NCBI GenBank assembly: GCA_910578995.1
Contig: CAJTSY010000134.1
Location: 1-7,293, forward strand
Reading direction: 5' to 3'
DNA length: 7,293 bases
Source of the DNA: an uncultured Acetatifactor sp.
GTDB lineage: Bacteria > Bacillota > Clostridia > Lachnospirales > Lachnospiraceae
Below, one piece after another: positions 5,395-7,293 of this stretch (position 1 is the stretch's first letter; each line of letters starts with the position of its first letter). Both the position numbers and the translations under genes were made by a program. The notes under the pieces were generated by a model. That model did not search any database. It saw only the letters and a list, made by a program, of their open reading frames with translations, and was not told the origin of the DNA.

Positions 5395-6084
5395 ATGAAT
5401 TATATAAATACAATGGAAGATTTGTTTGATATGCTTGACGGATATACAGAGGGCGTGGATTGGAATGCCTTTTATACGAACAGGGATAAACCTGCCCCGT
5501 TTTTGAAATATAATAAATTACCGGATAAATGTGTCGTTGAATTTATGAAAAAGCATAAGATAAAAAATGCCTGTGAATTTGGTTGCGGAGAGGGACGGAA
5601 CGCCATTTATCTTGCGAAGAACGATGTTGAAACAGAAGCATATGATTTGTCGGAAATCGCAATAGAAAATGCAAGAAGGAACGCAGGAGAAAGCAGGGCA
5701 GAAAAAGTAGTCTTTCAGGCGGGAAATATTTTTGAGTTGGACTTAACGGATAAGCGGTTCGATTTGGTGATAGACAGCGGCATTTTTCATCATTTGACAC
5801 CGCATAGACGTCTGCAGTATAGGGATATTGTTTCCGACATATTAACGGAAAACGGCTATTTTATTCTGTTATGCTTTGCGGCAGGAGAAGACGGTGCAGA
5901 CGAGGTGGATGATTATGAGTTTTACAAGAGAAGACAGACAGGAGCTGCATTTACGGAAGAAAGACTGAGGGCCTTTTGGGGAGAAAAGTTTGATGCTGCG
6001 GATATACGCAAAGGGGAGAACATTGCGGATAATGAGATGTGGGAGAGCGAATATCTGTATGTATGCGTGTTCCAAAAAGCTTAA
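5395..6084 (+). CDS. Class I SAM-dependent methyltransferase, TehB/TPMT-like
   Basis: A 229-residue methyltransferase unlike its upstream neighbour. Seen: an N-terminal helical lead VDWNAFYTNRDKPAPF (21-36), motif I ACEFGCGEGRNAIYLA (59-74), the SAM-ribose acidic site in EAYDLSEIAIENA (81-93), FQAGNIFELDL (107-117), motif IV FDLVIDSGIFHHL (122-134), and strand TENGYFILLCFAAGED (151-166). GCGEGRNAIYLA recalls TehB and thiopurine methyltransferases, which methylate small molecules or oxyanions. The C-terminus (FTEERLRAFWGEKF to EYLYVCVFQKA) completes the usual beta6/beta7 part, so it looks full length. The ribosome site GGAGGT is 4 bases before ATG 5395. The gene is clearly AT-richer than those on either side (rows of 30 to 47 percent GC by my count), which suggests a separate origin. 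Substrate unknown. Confidence 0.85.
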   Translation: MNYINTMEDLFDMLDGYTEGVDWNAFYTNRDKPAPFLKYNKLPDKCVVEFMKKHKIKNACEFGCGEGRNAIYLAKNDVETEAYDLSEIAIENARRNAGESRAEKVVFQAGNIFELDLTDKRFDLVIDSGIFHHLTPHRRLQYRDIVSDILTENGYFILLCFAAGEDGADEVDDYEFYKRRQTGAAFTEERLRAFWGEKFDAADIRKGENIADNEMWESEYLYVCVFQKA

Positions 6085-6150
6085 AGCCGGAGCCCCCAGA
6101 AATTTTCCATTTTATGCAATATTTCGTTCCGAAGTGTTAAAAGGAGAAGT

Positions 6151-6882
6151 ATGAGAATCATAGACGATATTACAAATTTTATTTTTCTGGAAGACATAAG
6201 TCCGGAGTGTCCAATGGAAGAGGGGAATTTCACGGAAGAGAAACACTCCACGGAAGAGAGGCGTTCCATGGAAAAGTACCGTTCTATAGCCCCGGGCAGA
6301 AAAGAAAATCCTGCGAAAGCCGATGTCATCTTTGTTCCGGGCGGCTCTTATCCGGAGCTTCCGGAACGGGCGGCGCAGCTTTGGAAAGCGGGATACGCCC
6401 CCTATATCGTGCCGTCGGGCAGGTATTCCGTGACGGTAGGGAAATTTTCGGGTGTGAAATCAAAAGCAGAAGCCTACAGGAAAGACTATACTACTGAATG
6501 CGAGTTCTATACGGATGTGCTGTTGGCCGGAGGGGTTGACCCGGATAGCATCATCCCAGAGGCGGAGGCACAGTTCACCGCCGAGAACGCCAGATTTTCC
6601 AGAAAAGTCCTGGACGCAAGAGGAATTCGTCCGAAAAAGGCCATTCTCTGCTGCAAGGGCTACCATTCCAGAAGGTGCCTCATGTATTATCAGCTGAACT
6701 TTCCGGAGACGGAATTTCTGATTGCGCCGGTGTACCTGGACGTGGCCAGGGAAAACTGGTATCAGACGGACCGGGGACAGAGAAAGGTTCTGGGGGAACT
6801 GGCAAGGCTGGGGACACAGTTTACACCGGAGCTTACGCCGGAATGGCAGGCTTTATGGAGACAGGATATTAAGAAAGGATAA
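6151..6882 (+). CDS. YdcF/DUF218 family protein
   Basis: A 243-residue protein of the DUF218 (PF02698) fold, related to YdcF, ElyC and SanA. Seen: ADVIFVPGGSYPELPERAAQLW (57-78), which is the family's opening strand and GG loop, YIVPSGRYS (85-93), SKAEAYRKDYTTECEFYTDVLLAGGVD, the acidic EAEAQFTAENARFSRKVL segment, and KAILCCKGYHSRRCLMYYQ with the conserved HxxR-like site. YdcF binds SAM in E. coli, but the biochemical role of the family is poorly defined. There is no signal peptide or membrane segment, so this copy should be cytosolic, unlike ElyC or SanA. Residues 22-45 are a hexapeptide repeat inserted before the domain. ATG 6151 has AAGGAG (6141-6146) 4 bases upstream. It lies 66 bases after the methyltransferase and may share its transcript. 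Confidence 0.82.
   Translation: MRIIDDITNFIFLEDISPECPMEEGNFTEEKHSTEERRSMEKYRSIAPGRKENPAKADVIFVPGGSYPELPERAAQLWKAGYAPYIVPSGRYSVTVGKFSGVKSKAEAYRKDYTTECEFYTDVLLAGGVDPDSIIPEAEAQFTAENARFSRKVLDARGIRPKKAILCCKGYHSRRCLMYYQLNFPETEFLIAPVYLDVARENWYQTDRGQRKVLGELARLGTQFTPELTPEWQALWRQDIKKG
6214..6285 (+). repeat. 18-bp in-frame tandem repeat, four copies
   Basis: Four consecutive 18-base units start at 6214, 6232, 6250 and 6268. Each opens with A(T/C)GGAA(G/A)AG; units 2 and 3 differ only in the last part, and units 2 to 4 end TCC or TCT. They encode MEEGNF, TEEKHS, TEERRS and MEKYRS, a charged linker. Because the unit is a multiple of three, copy number can change without breaking the frame. Confidence 0.85.
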
Positions 6883-7088
6883 GTCTACAATATTTTGCTT
6901 CAGATAATCGCATAAACAGAGCGGAAACAGGTATGCCGTGAAGCTCTTAAAAGCCATGACAGAATTTTGCACAGGCAGAAAGAATGCGGCAAGGAAACAT
7001 GAATCCAGTATCCCTCAAAGCGTTCAACGAAGGGATGAAATCGAACCGTATTACAAGCGAAAAATCCAGTAAAAGCAGGAGGTATTGC
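6883..7088 (+). other. Intergenic region, no recognised element
   Basis: 206 bases separate the YdcF-like gene from the next one. I see no stem followed by a U-run and no good -35/-10 pair. TGCCG (6934-6938) and CGGCA near 6987 could pair at long range. An in-frame ATG at 6999 precedes the next gene but is not favoured as its start. The AGGAGGT at 7077-7083 belongs to the next gene. Confidence 0.4.
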
Positions 7089-7293
7089 ATGGGAATTTAT
7101 CTGAATCCGGGAAACGAGGGCTTCAGGACGGCTATCCGTTCGGAGATTTATGTAGATAAAACGGGACTGATCGGTTGTACGAACAGGTATCTGAATACAG
7201 AACAGAAATACATGTGTGTCAGCAGGCCCAGGCGTTTTGGGAAATCCATGGCGCTTAAGATGCTTGCTGCCTATTACAGCTGCGCCTACGACT
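7089..7293 (+). CDS. AAA-ATPase-like protein, N-terminal fragment (PF09820 type)
   Basis: Only the first 68 codons are inside the window, with no stop. Seen: the start MGIYLNPGNEGFRTAIRSEIYVDKTGLI, whose DKTGLI segment is typical of the family, and a Walker-A-like P-loop SRPRRFGKSM (45-54, K52) followed by ALKMLAAYY. In the family this ATPase domain is usually joined to a C-terminal PD-(D/E)XK nuclease-like domain (PF08011), and full proteins run to 500 residues or more. Copies are numerous in gut Clostridia and Bacteroidetes. The cellular role is not established; a link to mobile or defence functions has been suggested only from fold and distribution. ATG 7089 has AGGAGGT (7077-7083) 5 bases upstream. 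Whether the gene is intact cannot be judged here. Confidence 0.85.
   Translation, partial: MGIYLNPGNEGFRTAIRSEIYVDKTGLIGCTNRYLNTEQKYMCVSRPRRFGKSMALKMLAAYYSCAYD

Noticed and set aside
6999..7088. Upstream in-frame ATG for the AAA-ATPase-like gene
   Set aside because: The added 30 residues are not like the family, and the AGGAGGT at 7077-7083 points to ATG 7089.

Overview
The window looks like chromosomal DNA of a gut-type anaerobic Firmicute, most probably a clostridial Lachnospiraceae relative. I infer this from strong AGGAGG-type ribosome binding sites, a consensus-like vegetative promoter, a glycyl-radical-enzyme activase, and the start of an AAA-ATPase-like (PF09820 type) protein of a family that is multiplied in such genomes. 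All nine genes read on the + strand. No rRNA, tRNA, CRISPR array, transposase or integrase is visible.

Layout. (1) 45-854: a nucleoside phosphorylase. (2) 855-1022: an intergenic region with a weak hairpin and then a promoter (TTGAAT, 17 bp, TATAAT) overlapped by a perfect 7-9-7 inverted repeat. (3) 1023-3181: a tight three-gene unit read from that promoter: a winged-helix (MarR/AbiEi-like) regulator, an AbiEii-like nucleotidyltransferase whose start lies inside the regulator gene, and a GNAT acetyltransferase. The first two genes look like a type IV (AbiE-like) toxin-antitoxin or phage-defence pair. (4) 3182-3384: a leader able to form a 9-bp long-range helix and a GC hairpin just before the ribosome binding site of the next gene. 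(5) 3385-4182: a radical-SAM glycyl-radical-enzyme activase with no partner enzyme in view. (6) 4266-6882: four unrelated small enzymes in a row with short gaps: a histidine phosphatase, a short class I methyltransferase, a second, AT-rich TehB-like methyltransferase, and a YdcF/DUF218 protein whose N-terminus carries an 18-bp tandem repeat. (7) 7089-7293: the first 68 codons of the AAA-ATPase-like protein, cut by the window end.

How the genes fit together. Only the regulator and nucleotidyltransferase form a clear functional unit, with an operator-like site where autoregulation would be expected. The rest is a mosaic of small-molecule or macromolecule modifying enzymes, with sharp changes in base composition between neighbours. 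This suggests an accessory region assembled from separate acquisitions rather than one pathway. Best leads: the regulator/nucleotidyltransferase/acetyltransferase unit with its operator, the structured leader before the orphan activase, and the variable repeat in the YdcF-like gene.
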